Shown here: positions 12,701 to 21,900 of the stretch, piece after piece
How the letters are laid out: every line of letters starts with the position of its first letter
How positions within the stretch are numbered: position 1 is the stretch's first letter
Source: Amblyornis subalaris
Lineage: Eukaryota > Chordata > Aves > Passeriformes > Ptilonorhynchidae
DNA: 64,000 nt
Direction: 5' to 3'
Assembly (NCBI GenBank): GCA_018881555.1
Contig: JACAXG010000060.1
Coordinates: forward strand, 3,286,001-3,350,000
Notes under the pieces: generated by a model
Seen by the model: the letters and a program-made list of their open reading frames with translations, nothing else
The model's database searches: none
Told to the model about the DNA's origin: nothing
Translations under genes and position numbers: made by a program

Positions 12701-15700
12701 CGTCTCTAAAGAAGACCTGCGTACAAAACAAACCTTCTTACTCAATGCATAGAAAGTTTTATACAGGAAAGGGCACACTTTGCCACAGGATTAAAAATTT
12801 CAGAGTTCCTTGTGCTTACTTTACAATTCAATAGAACTATTGTTTCCTTCGAGTGTGGTTTGGATAAAGTGCAACAGACAGATTCTCACGGGGAGAAACA
12901 AGGAGGCAGGAGGAAATAAAAGGGATCATTTTGAAAAGGCATTTTTGTGGTCTCACACACAGACAGCAGGATTTAATAATTTCAACAATGGCCGTGTCCT
13001 CTTCNCCAGGAACTTCATTTAACTGAAGATGCAGGTTTACCTTACGTGACTACACCAGATCAGCCAAAGAATTCCTACAATTACTTCTCTCTGTTAAATC
13101 TAGGAGGTATTACAGGATTCATAAACTCCTAATCACTACACAAAATTGTGGTCACTAACAGAGTGAATTCCCACCATAGTATTTAGGCCTTTTTTTACCA
13201 CTTTAATTACAAACAACAAAATTTAACACATATGTCCCATTTAAAATATATTCACAGCTCCACCCTACTCTAGAAGTAACTGGACATGGAACATATTACA
13301 CTGATACTTTTTTCTTTNTTTTTTTTTTTTTTTTTTGGACAGTATGACACTTGACACATTTATTTTCATTCCTAAGAGCCTCCAGTGGGCCAGAACCTCC
13401 TTCTGCAAGAGGTGCTGCATGCCAGTGCACTGGAACTCCAGGCCGGAGCACACTACTACTTCCCGAGCCATTGGATGGCGATGAGACCCCCCAGAGAGCA
13501 CGATGCGATGAGTCACAACAGGAGCAAGTCACCTTCACCTCTGTACCTGCACCTCATCAGCTGACTCCATTTCCCCAGTGCACCAACACGGGTGGAGCTA
13601 ATCTTGCTCAACTTCCTCGTAAATCACCCCCTGCTCCCACTGTCCTCACTGCAACTACTTCATCTTCTGTGACCGTGAATTTCAGTGCAAGGAGCAGACA
13701 GACTACGACAACGTGGAATCACAGGAAAGGTATTCAGCACTCCACAGTGCTACTGCTACACTCCTATGTTACCAGCCACTGGTTCTATAAAATACAATCT
13801 GGAAGAGCTCAACCTTTCTGCAGAACAAAATGGCACTTTTAACCCTCTGAAGAGATCCCACAGCATTTGCTTACCAGTTATATGCACTTGAAGAGGAAAT
13901 TAAATGTTTTACCCTCAGTTCATTGTTTCATATATCGAAACCATTAACCTTCCTCTTTTTCTGAATGCACGAAAACCAGAGATACTGAGTTTTTAAGGAT
14001 TAATTTCTCAGTACAAAGTTGCAACAGGAACAAAATGCAACATATTTTAGATACCATGGGTAGATGCAATTTCCCAACAACCACCTACAATGCATTTTAC
14101 CCATATTTGTTATTCCTGCACTCTATAATGACCAAAAGCATTTTCCTTGTTAGCTTTTCCATCCTGCCACTAAATTACAACTTAACAACAAAAGATTTTA
14201 CCTTAAGTAGGGTGTCAGTAAAGAAGAATTTTACATAAATTCACTTCTCTCCCAGAACCAAGACCAACAGAACACTGAAAAGCAGTTATTACATTTCCAT
14301 AATTTTTCCATCCTCATGACTTGATATCATCAACTTGTGGTGTTAAGGCCTTTTAAAACTTTAATTCAGGCCATTTTATTATCTCAAAAGACAGAACTGC
14401 ATGTAGCTGATTTTCAGTAACTGTGATAGTTGATTTAGTCAGATAAAACCATGAGCAGACTGCACAGATTAAGGATACTTTGCTCTATTTTAAAACATAA
14501 TTACAAACAAGTATACCATACCCCGCCTGTCATAAACAAGCTGACAGCAATTGCCCAGTAAAGTGAACTAAATTAAATTTTCAGTTATTTAGAAGCCTTG
14601 GGTCCCAAAAGCCATCCTTAAAATAACTGATTTACTTACTTGATTAAACTTAAATGGGAAAACCACAGACTTTTAAAATTTCATTGTAAAATCAGCAGGT
14701 AGTCTAAAATTTATAAACATTCATTTACATCCAAATTATTTTGGCTATGTAATATCAACGTGAAACTCTGTAAATATCCACTGCGAATAAAGTCTTGTGC
14801 AAAGTGTTTTGTATTTTACAAACCACCTCTTTATAGAAGTCTACCTCCCTCACCTCTCTTCTCTCAAACACCGTTTACCCATTCCATGGGAACTACCTAA
14901 ATTTTTGCAAAGGACTACAGGCCTCTCACTGCCATGATGGAGCACATGCTGTCCGCCAGTAAAGATGGCTTAAAAAACCCAAACCACATAATAATTTGAT
15001 ACTGTTTTCTTACTAATGTCTTATTATCCTATTAACCCATGAGAAGCAATGTCAAGAAAAGTTCATTTATACTCTTGGTTGAAAATATCGGTGTTAAGGA
15101 TACAATTTATGCAATCACGGTGTTTTGACTTCAGCATATAGACGTTAAAAAATAAACAGCTTTCAAAACATCTTACAAAAGTTTTAGGCAAAAAAATTAC
15201 TGAGGGACGGAATTCCAATTTATTAAAAAAAAAAAAGCTTCAGATTCGCATTTTCACGTCATTCCATAGTGTCTCGGGCCCAAATTNATTGCAGGCGGAC
15301 TGCGAAGTCAGTGCTGAACACGCACAAAGGCATTAAACAAACGGAACCGAGTTCTGTAACTTCCAAAACTTTTGCCTTCCCTTCAAAAAAACAACAGATT
15401 AAGTGATGGCAAAAGGAGAAGAGGGAGGACGCATGTTTTTAGCTTTTCACACGTATGGAACGCTCGCTCGAAGCTTCCACGCTGCGCTGGGATGCCGCCA
15501 GCTGGGCCGGTTCGCCAGGGAAACACGACCTTCTTCTCCGCCCCAAGCGGCGGCCGCTCCTGGGGCGCGCCCCGGCCGCGCACCCCGGCCCCGGCAGCCC
15601 CTCCGGGCGGGGCGCCCGCCGCCCCCTCCCGCTCGGGGAAAGACCCGGGGCGGCCCCCGGTACCTGTCAGTCTCCAGCGCTCGGGGTGCGCCAGGGCCAG

Positions 15701-16012
15701 CAGCCTCCGAGCCTCGAAGCGCGGCGGGGCGCCCTCNGCCCCCCGCGGCGGCTCCGCGCCCGCCGCGGTGCTCAGGGAGCGCGGCGCGCTGCCCGCTGCC
15801 GCCGCGGCGGGGAGGAGGCGGCGGCCGCAGGACGGGGAGCCCGGCGGCGGCAGCGGCGGCGGCGGCGGCGGGGAGCGCGCCCCGCACCTGCCGGGCGGGC
15901 GCGGCGGGGCGCGGAGCGCGGCGGCCCCGGCGGCCGCCCGAGCCCAGGGGGGCGGCGCCGCCCGGCGCAGCAGCGGCAGCAGCCAGGGCAGGCGCGGAGC
16001 ATAGCCCGCCAT
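606..16012 (-). CDS. ABCB10: ABCB10, mitochondrial ABC half-transporter (5' seven exons; 3' end outside window)
   Basis: Mitochondrial inner-membrane ABC half-transporter that works as a homodimer. The family is linked to heme synthesis in erythroid cells, to mitoferrin-1/ferrochelatase and to biliverdin export. Coding exons read right to left: 16012-15664, 8312-8112, 7743-7541, 5885-5751, 4178-4032, 3272-3137, 701-606. All junctions are GT-AG and keep one frame for 422 codons plus one base. Residues 1 to about 110 are an Arg/Ala/Pro-rich mitochondrial presequence. Membrane helices are inferred at about 118-137, 159-178, 236-256, 258-278, 340-365 and 370-392, followed by the conserved [14 protein letters not shown] linker. 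Walker A, signature and Walker B motifs are not in the window. The frame is intact. Identification rests on near-identity of exons 2-7 to remembered ABCB10 orthologues, including [18 protein letters not shown] and RAGAQASVG. Confidence 0.97.
702..3136 (-). other. ABCB10: ABCB10 intron 6
   Basis: AT-rich intron with a TA microsatellite at about 1536-1592 and otherwise unremarkable sequence. The short open frames here have no family resemblance or splice-compatible boundaries. Confidence 0.85.
1536..1592. repeat. TA-rich microsatellite
   Basis: Imperfect TA dinucleotide tract with A-run interruptions, inside ABCB10 intron 6. Its longest uninterrupted TA run is roughly 18 bases. Confidence 0.9.
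3137..3272 (-). CDS. ABCB10: ABCB10 coding exon 6: TM5-TM6
   Basis: 136 bases, phase 0 in and phase 1 out; acceptor TTCCTTAG, donor GTATGG. It encodes helix 5 ([18 protein letters not shown]) and most of helix 6 ([17 protein letters not shown]). Confidence 0.97.
4032..4178 (-). CDS. ABCB10: ABCB10 coding exon 5: intracellular loop 2
   Basis: 147 bases, phase 0 at both ends; acceptor AATGTAG, donor GTAAGT. It encodes [18 protein letters not shown], the canonical second coupling-helix segment of ABC exporters, and ends RAGFFGA at the start of helix 5; 49 codons. Confidence 0.97.
5751..5885 (-). CDS. ABCB10: ABCB10 coding exon 4: TM3/TM4
   Basis: 135 bases, phase 0 at both ends; acceptor TTCTTCTAG, donor GTAACC. 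It encodes the turn between helices 3 and 4 ([17 protein letters not shown]) and the matrix-side [22 protein letters not shown] region; 45 codons. Confidence 0.96.
7541..7743 (-). CDS. ABCB10: ABCB10 coding exon 3: intracellular loop 1 and TM3
   Basis: 203 bases, phase 1 in and phase 0 out; acceptor TCTGACAG, donor GTATGG. It encodes the coupling-helix region [19 protein letters not shown] and the run into helix 3 ([13 protein letters not shown]). This is one of the most conserved parts of the ABCB subfamily. Confidence 0.97.
8112..8312 (-). CDS. ABCB10: ABCB10 coding exon 2: TM1-TM2
   Basis: 201 bases, entering and leaving in phase 1. The acceptor is ATTTGCAG and the donor GTAAAA. It encodes the first two membrane helices, with [17 protein letters not shown] between them and [15 protein letters not shown] at the end, matching the ABCB10 family. 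Confidence 0.96.
8313..15663 (-). other. ABCB10: ABCB10 intron 1
   Basis: A 7.35 kb first intron, the largest of this gene in the window. It is AT-rich except for the first kilobase, which shares the CpG island, and a GC-richer block at about 13.37-13.76 kb that looks like a poly(A)-tailed retrocopy (listed separately). The short open frames elsewhere look like chance. Confidence 0.85.
13318..13830 (-). pseudogene. Candidate poly(A)-tailed retrocopy, source unknown
   Basis: On the minus strand a locally GC-richer segment ends with a polyadenylation signal AATAAA (13358-13363), about 20 bases of sequence, then a pure A run of about 18 (13319-13336), an N and more A. That arrangement is the signature of a reverse-transcribed mRNA 3' end. 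The right-hand boundary is estimated from where composition returns to the AT-rich intron background; no clear target-site duplication was seen. I could not recognise the source transcript, and the segment may be mostly 3' untranslated sequence. Bird genomes have few processed copies because CR1 does not use poly(A) tails, so this is unusual but not proven. Confidence 0.45.
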
Positions 16013-16300
16013 GCGGCCGGCGCGGCACCCGAGCTGCTGCTGCCGCCGCTGCCGCAGGTCCCCGNCGCGCGGGTCTGCCGCAGGAGCAGGAGGAGGAGGC
16101 GCCTCCGAGCCGCCGCCACCGCCCATGGGCCGGCGGCCGGGAACCCGCGGCCGCCCGGGCCCGGCCCGGCCTGCGGCGCGCTGATAAGGCTGTGGCTGCC
16201 GGCCTCCTGCCGGCCGCCCCGGCCAGCGCCCTCTGCCGCCGCCCGGCCCGGGCCCCCTCCCGTCCCTAGCCCGGGCCTGCCGAAATGGCGTCCGGGAAGA
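15500..16300 (-). promoter_or_regulatory. ABCB10: ABCB10 CpG-island promoter and exon 1
   Basis: Dense CpG and G+C from about 15.5 to 16.3 kb, spanning exon 1 and about 290 bases upstream of its ATG, with many GC-box-like runs and no TATA box. This is a typical CpG-island promoter directing minus-strand transcription. The upstream edge is abrupt because a CR1 copy begins there. The exact start site cannot be read from sequence. Confidence 0.8.
15664..16012 (-). CDS. ABCB10: ABCB10 coding exon 1: presequence
   Basis: 116 codons plus one base, starting [17 protein letters not shown]. Leucine, arginine and alanine dominate and acidic residues are almost absent early on, as expected of a mitochondrial targeting sequence. 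The exon ends in the conserved LAHPERWRL, with donor GTACCG. The start at 16012 was chosen because it places the basic amphipathic stretch at the very N terminus. An in-frame upstream ATG at 16126 would add 38 Gly/Pro-rich residues ahead of it. The N at 15737 falls in the third position of a GCN codon, so it is alanine whatever the base. Confidence 0.88.
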
Positions 16301-16307
16301 CTGAGAG

Positions 16308-16648
16308 GGGATCTCACTAATGCATATAAATATCTCAAAAGCAGGTGCCACGAGCCTGGTGCCAGATTCTTCTCAGTGGTGCCCTGCGACAAGACAAGGA
16401 ACAACGGCCATAAACGAAAACACAAAAAGTTCCACCTCAACACGGGGAAGAACTTTACACTGAGGGTGGCTGAGCATTGGAACAGGTTGCCCAGAGAGGT
16501 TGTGGGTTTTCCCTGTCTGGAGACATTCAGAATCCACCTGGACACGTTCCTGTGTCACCTCCTCGAGGTGACTCTGCCTTGGCAGAGGAGTGGGACTGGA
16601 TGATCTCCAGAGGTGCCTTCCAACCCTAACAACTCTGTGATTCTGTGA
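16308..16648 (+). mobile_element. CR1 LINE, 3' fragment
   Basis: Plus-strand 3' end of a chicken-repeat-1 LINE. It retains the ORF2 C-terminal tail (VAEHWNRLPREVV and nearby residues readable), the GACTGGATGATCTCCAGAGG block and the short 3' end of the family with its TTCTGTG repeat and no poly(A). It is about 340 bases long and 5'-truncated, as nearly all CR1 copies are. Its left end lies about 300 bases upstream of the ABCB10 start codon, pointing away from it. Confidence 0.92.
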
Positions 16649-16984
16649 GCCTGCCCTGCCTTGCCCTGCCCGGTGACAGCAGAGTCGCACCTGGGAGGGG
16701 ATGGGGGCTGAGGTAACCAATTCCGGGAGAAGGAAGCAGGGACTTGGCCCCTTCCCATTTCTCCCTTCCAGGCCTTCATGGGTCATGCCAGGGCAGACAT
16801 CTTGGGCTGGCCACCAGGCCTTGCTGGCCTGTGTCCATGGGTTTGGTCTTGGCCCAGACAAGGGAAAATCTCCATCCAGAGCAGAGCTGCCTTTCAGGGA
16901 CACCATGTGCCCAACCCAGTGCTCAGGCAGGTGGCTGCAGGATCCATATGAACTGCTCTTACATGCCCATGCTTGGGCTAGAGC
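16649..16984. other. Unassigned spacer between CR1 copies
   Basis: Moderately GC-rich sequence between two plus-strand CR1 fragments. I see no gene or recognisable repeat. Confidence 0.6.
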
Positions 16985-17245
16985 CCAAGATTACAAGGAC
17001 TAATGGGTACAAATGGAAAGAGTGAAAATTTAGGTTAGATATTAGGAAGAAATTCTTTACTGGGAGGGTGGTGAGATAGTGCAACAAGTTACCCAGAGAA
17101 GTTCTGGATGTCCCATCCCTGGAAGTGTTTAAGGCCAGTTTGGATGGAGCTCTGAGCAACCTGGTCTAGTGTGAGGTATCTCTGCCTATGGCAGGAGGAT
17201 TGGGACTAGATGATCTTTGAGGTCCCTTCCAACCCCTTAACATTA
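16985..17245 (+). mobile_element. CR1 LINE, 3' fragment
   Basis: Second plus-strand CR1 copy. The ATTAGGAAGAAATTCTTTAC block, the GGTCTAGTGTGAGGT stretch and the GGGACTAGATGATCTTTGAG segment are all recognisable. It is more diverged than the copy to its left and ends without a clean TTCTGTG tail. Confidence 0.88.
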
Positions 17246-17924
17246 CTATTCTCTTTCCATATCGCTGCTCAGGGTACAAACCATTTTCCAAAGAATCTGC
17301 TGCCCCAAACCCTGATTTAAGAAAAGGAAATGGAGTCATAGCTTTCCTGAGGCCACACAGTTCCATCAGCCAGAGCAGAGAACTGACCCTGGGGTCCTGT
17401 TTTCCCCACCAGAGTGCCCAGTATAGGAATACCTACACTTCAATTTTAAATTTTTGGGTCAAACTTCTGTATAAATTAGTTAACATCAGTTCATGAGATC
17501 AGGTTTGCCAGAGCAGTTTGAACAACCACACTTGAAAGTCTACAGATGAGTAAAACTGTATTAAAAGATCACAAGAAAACATGAACAGTCTTTTGCTACT
17601 GCAAATGATATAGCCAAATTCCCAGTATTTAGGGAAATTGAGGGGTTAGCACACCCAGCAAGAATGCTGAAAGATGGAGCCTCATCCTGGGAAAACCACC
17701 AGAGCAGTTTCCCTTGATATTTGAGTGAATTAGCATAAACCTCCTTTGATTCTTGACTGAATTAGCATAAAACTTCCTCGCAGGAAGCCTGTGGTGCAAG
17801 GGCAGTAGCACGGCAGCCTCACCCCAGTGCCTGGGTTTCCTCCTTTCCCACACCCACTCTCCCTGCCCTCCATCATACCACTCTTTGGCTCTGCTGGGAG
17901 GATATGGTGTATATACTGTATATT
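17246..17924. other. Intergenic spacer, nothing recognised
   Basis: Ordinary-composition sequence between CR1 copies of opposite orientation. A near-duplicated short phrase (GAATTAGCATAAA, at about 17727 and 17760) is the only internal repeat seen. Confidence 0.6.
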
Positions 17925-17927
17925 TAA

Positions 17928-18272
17928 TCACAGAATGGGTCAAGTTGGAAGGGACCACAGGGGTTCATCTGGTCCAACCTCTCAGCTCAAGCAGGGTCAT
18001 CCTAGAGCACACGGCACAGGATTGTATCCAGATGGTTCTTCAACATCTCCNGTGAGGGAGACTCCACAACCTCTCTGCACAATCTGTTCCAGTGCTCGGT
18101 CACCTGCATAGTGAAGAAGTTCTTACTCATATNCAGGTGGAACTTCTTGTGCATCCGTTTCTGCCTGTTGTCTCTTGTCCTGTTGCTTGGTACCACGGGA
18201 AGAGCCTGGCTCCATCCTCTTCTCACACTTCCTTTAGATATTTATACACACTGATGAGGTCTCTTCTCCGTC
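17928..18272 (-). mobile_element. CR1 LINE, 3' fragment
   Basis: Minus-strand CR1 copy whose 3' end is at the left (TCACAGAATGGGTCAAGTTG on the plus strand). It runs through the GGTCCAACC and GTTCCAGTGCTCGGTCACC blocks to the ACACACTGATGAGGTCTC segment near its right end. Length and truncation point resemble the copy at 16308-16648. It contains two of the scattered N bases. Confidence 0.92.
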
Positions 18273-18275
18273 GTC

Positions 18276-18772
18276 ACTTCAATCGAAATCCCGTGACCGT
18301 TTCCCAGCGCTTGAGGGACCTCACGGAAGCAGAGCCCCTGGAAGTGCGGCGCACCGGGCCAGGAGACCGGCAGAGGGCAGGGCCGCGCCNCCGCGCCGCG
18401 TGGAGCGCGGGGCGGATTTCGGCGCCGCTTCCTTCCCCGCGCAGAGCTCCCAGGGGACCATTCTGGCGCTCGCCGCTTCCCAGAGCTGTCCTCGAAACAG
18501 AGGCGCGACCAATCGATCTCGCAGGGAGGAGCGGGCCGGGCCGGGCCGGGCGGGGCGGGCAGCCCGCCCTGTGGGGGGCGGTGGGGATGTGTGGAACTTG
18601 TCCAGCGTTCGCCCCGTGCCCAGTTTTAGGGCGATTTTTTGGGGTAATTCTGTCCCGTTGAAAAACGCAGCGCAGCGCTTGGCCGCCTCCCGCGGGCTTG
18701 GAGAGAGCCCGGGCATCGTCTCTTGGCGAGCTCGCCCCGACCGAACCCGCGTTTCGTGAACGGGGGCGTTTT
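18276..18772. promoter_or_regulatory. Orphan CpG island, promoter-like
   Basis: A block of about 500 bases rich in CpG and G+C, bounded on both sides by minus-strand CR1 fragments. It contains a CCAAT box at 18509-18513, then GGGCC repeats and a GC box (GGGGCGGGC, 18552-18560) on the plus strand. It is about 2.3 kb beyond the ABCB10 start codon and is separated from that island by AT-richer sequence. No recognised gene starts here. It could be a promoter for a noncoding RNA, an alternative ABCB10 first exon, or simply a GC-rich remnant. Confidence 0.45.
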
Positions 18773-18930
18773 CACAGAATCGCGGAATCAATTAGGTTGG
18801 AAAAGACCTGAGGTCATCGAGTCCAGCCTACGGCTGAACACCACTATGTCAATTAGATCATGGCATTAAGTGCCACATCCAGTCTTTCCTTAAACAGCTG
18901 CAAGGATGGTGACTCCACCACCTGGCTGTA
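18773..18930 (-). mobile_element. CR1 LINE, 3' fragment
   Basis: Minus-strand CR1 copy beginning TCACAGAATCGCGGAATCAA on the plus strand and continuing through GGTTGGAAAAGACCTGAGG and the GAGTCCAGCC block. It is a different CR1 subfamily from the copy at 17928-18272, judged by the CATTAAGTGCCACATCCAG segment, and is truncated after about 150 bases. Confidence 0.88.
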
Positions 18931-21900
18931 AAAGGGGGAAACACCCAATTAGACAACATTTTTTAGTGAGTGGGAGTGGTTAGTTGACCCCGTTGTGGCC
19001 TGAGGAACCTCACGCCACTGCAGGCTGTGTGCCATGGTGCACCCCAAGGGCCGGCACTGCATCCCCCANGCCAGCCCCAGGGTAGCTTTCCCCACTCTCC
19101 GGAGGCTGGGGATTAACTGGGGTTTGGGACACAGGACAGAGCAAACTTTAGACCTGGGTGCAATACCGAGGGCCAGGGTCTTGCCAAACCTGCCACAGAG
19201 CTGTCCCCCTGCCCCTACAGGGTGCTGGAAGGTGCGGAGGGGAAACCCAGTGAATGCAGGAGAGGATACAGGTGAAAGCACTACAAGAAGGGGACANCCA
19301 GGAAAGTTTGCAGAGATATAAATTTATGTCTTGCAGTGAAGCTTCAGGTGCTGCAGGCTGTCCTGCCAAACCTGTGCTGTCCCCAGGTTATCTGACTGGA
19401 TGTATGAAAGCTGATGGGGTTACATGTTGTAGATCAAACTGCAAAAGCTAAATTTCTATTTAGTTATTGCATGATACTGAAATAGTTTTGTAGCCTGTCT
19501 GCATCTTCAGGGAGAAGAAACCAGGCACTTCAGGACAAAAGTCTTTGCATTGAGTGAAGCAAGCAGTATAAAGCAACAGAGCATTGAAATCCCATAATAC
19601 ATGTTCTTTCAAAGTGCCATTTAAAGGAAAATTAAACATTTCCATTGTGAAATTAAACCTGATTGAAGCACACATTTCCCACTGCNGGGTGCATCCAAGC
19701 AGTGAGGTGTGCACGGTGGGACTCTGCCATCTCTGCGTGTAGATGTCACTGAGGTGTGTGAAGTGATCTCTCAATCCAGTAAAACAATCCATGGAGGCAC
19801 AAAGAGTTCTTCAGAAAGGCAGGTTCTCAGCACTTNTGTCTATCCTGCACTGGCTGCAAGATGAGAGGTGTTGGAGAACACAGGATGTTTTCTCTTGAGA
19901 GACTTCAGAGAAGTGAGAATTATGGACCAATAATTTTAAGAAGAAAAGAGAAAGCCAAGCACCCCCTACCTCTTCCAGGACAAGGAGATTTGCCTGGCAA
20001 AGGCACCGTAAAGTTATTTGATGCAGCAGAACTTTATACTCCAGTTTGGTTTAGGCTTTGCTTCTAGGGAAAAAAATAATGTATAAAAACACAACCACCT
20101 CCACCTCACAGGTTATTTATGCAGTCATCCTAAATGGTCATGAAATATTTGTACTAGTGGAGTGGAGCTGCAGGAGGGAAGAGAATGCCTAAAATTCTGG
20201 CTNTTCTTTTGCAGTCTGTTTACCACATGCAGATTTCTCTGCTATTGCCTTAAGCAAAAATGGCAAAAAGCAACAGAGGTCCTCCACATGTCTCCAGCTA
20301 AGCTGCTCATCAAAAAAACTCCAAAAAAGCAGTGAAAGCTGTGCAAACATGCCTTGCTTCAACTCCACTAANGGGCTGAAGTTGTGATGTGTTAACCTAA
20401 AATACTACCAAGTCACATGTGCACTCACAACTCCAGTCCCTGGGAGCAAATGTTTAGGGCTTGGCNGATTGCTGGTTGAAGTACATGCAGCTCGGGAAGG
20501 ATCTGTGCTAGTTCTAAAGGGCAAGTTGTCAGTACACGAGTTTTGTTGTGCTTTTCTGGATGCCAGACAAATGGCCATTCTCCACATGCAGCTGGCACTA
20601 GTTTGTCTGGAGTTGTCTTACAGTGTGACCCCAGTTTATCACTGCAGCAAACACACAGCAGTTTCTGCCCTTATTTGCCCTGTCCCTCTCCATCAGTAGC
20701 TTCGCCAAGCCAGACCCAGGCCTGGCCTAAGGCAGACATCAGAGCACAGGTACTATCACTGCTGTCCAGAGAACAACAAACACCTTCTGGCAGGAGTGGT
20801 TTGTTATCTAGCAGCCTTTCCCCCCTTAGTGTCTTCCAGGAGCTTCCTGAGACTCATCTCTTCCAGGAGCTTCCTGAGACTCATGTGCAATCCCGCCTCT
20901 GGATATTTCAGCGGGAGTGTTGCTGTGTCTCTGAATTGAACTACGGCACTCACTGCTGTCTAGGTAGTCTGCTTGTTCTAAGTGTAAAAATAGAGTTTGA
21001 TCTGGCACCTTCCAAACTAGAGACAGGGGGTTCAAGATATCCCCAAATATTCCAAAGAATATCCCAAGATCGAAGGTTTCTTTCCAATGGAAACAGGCAA
21101 TTCAGCATGCTGCAGCCTACCTCTGTTAAACAATTTTAAGCTACAGGAAAAACAAAACTAATAACAACAAAAAAGGCAAACAAAAAACAACAAACAAAAA
21201 AACACCCCCAACCCAAACCCCAGGCTTGATTAAGGAAATATTTACAGGCCATTTACAAGGAATGTAGGGTGATCATTTCAACTGCCTGACCAGCCCCACT
21301 GCTGCCCCACCAGGGCTGCTGGAGCCGGTGTTGGTGCATGATGGGCAGCAGCGTGAACAGAAGCATCATTACTCAGTGGGGGAAAGAAGTGATAGCGAAG
21401 AAATAGAACTGGATACCATCATGATCCTGGTGGTGTGCCCTGACAGTCATAGCTCCTGAGCTGTCTCCCATCTCATTCTCCAGACCTGGGGTAGCAATAC
21501 CAGCATACCTCCTCTCTTTGACAGCCAGGNAGAGGGATTCAGATGGAGTTACTTCCTCCTGTTCTCAGGCAGTGTCAGAGGAGCACTGCCCATGTGCTGA
21601 TATGCTTGTTCAGCACCAAACACCATAAAGCCCTGTTCTCAGCCGATTCCCCATCTGTATATGCTAAAATATTCTTGTTATCAGGCTTGTCATAAACAGA
21701 AGACCACAACTTCACTGAAGATCATAAACCTGTGCAAAGACATGACGATTTTATCCTAAAAGGAACTGCAAAAATCTGGACTAGATAGGAAAGCAGGGCT
21801 ACTGATAAAGCAGGCTGCTGAAGTTGTCTCCTTCCTCATCTAACCCTCAGCTTAATGCAGGAGTAACATTTGTGATATCAAGTTATTTCTGTAACTTCTA

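Noticed and set aside
13296..13538. Minus-strand CVKCHTVQ phrase resembling the heme site of cytochrome c
   Set aside because: The rest of the frame has no cytochrome c similarity and the phrase runs straight into the A tract, so it is coincidental.
13623..13790. Cysteine-rich 55-codon plus-strand frame with C-x2-C-x2-C spacing inside the retrocopy candidate
   Set aside because: It is closed by stops on both sides with no ATG, and lies opposite to the strand indicated by the poly(A) tail. I could not tie it to any zinc-binding family.
13351..13842. 163-codon plus-strand open frame
   Set aside because: Ser/Thr/Pro-rich with no recognisable family. It starts at the T tract that marks a minus-strand poly(A) tail, so it is the antisense of the candidate retrocopy.
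15372..16603. Overlapping long open frames of 190-380 codons on both strands in the ABCB10 CpG island
   Set aside because: GC-rich sequence has few stop codons. These frames are Arg/Ala/Pro/Gly-rich and antisense or out of frame to ABCB10 exon 1. The longest plus-strand one runs into a CR1 ORF2 tail by chance.
20543..21139. 198-codon intergenic open frame
   Set aside because: Contains the 27-base tandem duplication and has no family features or splice context.
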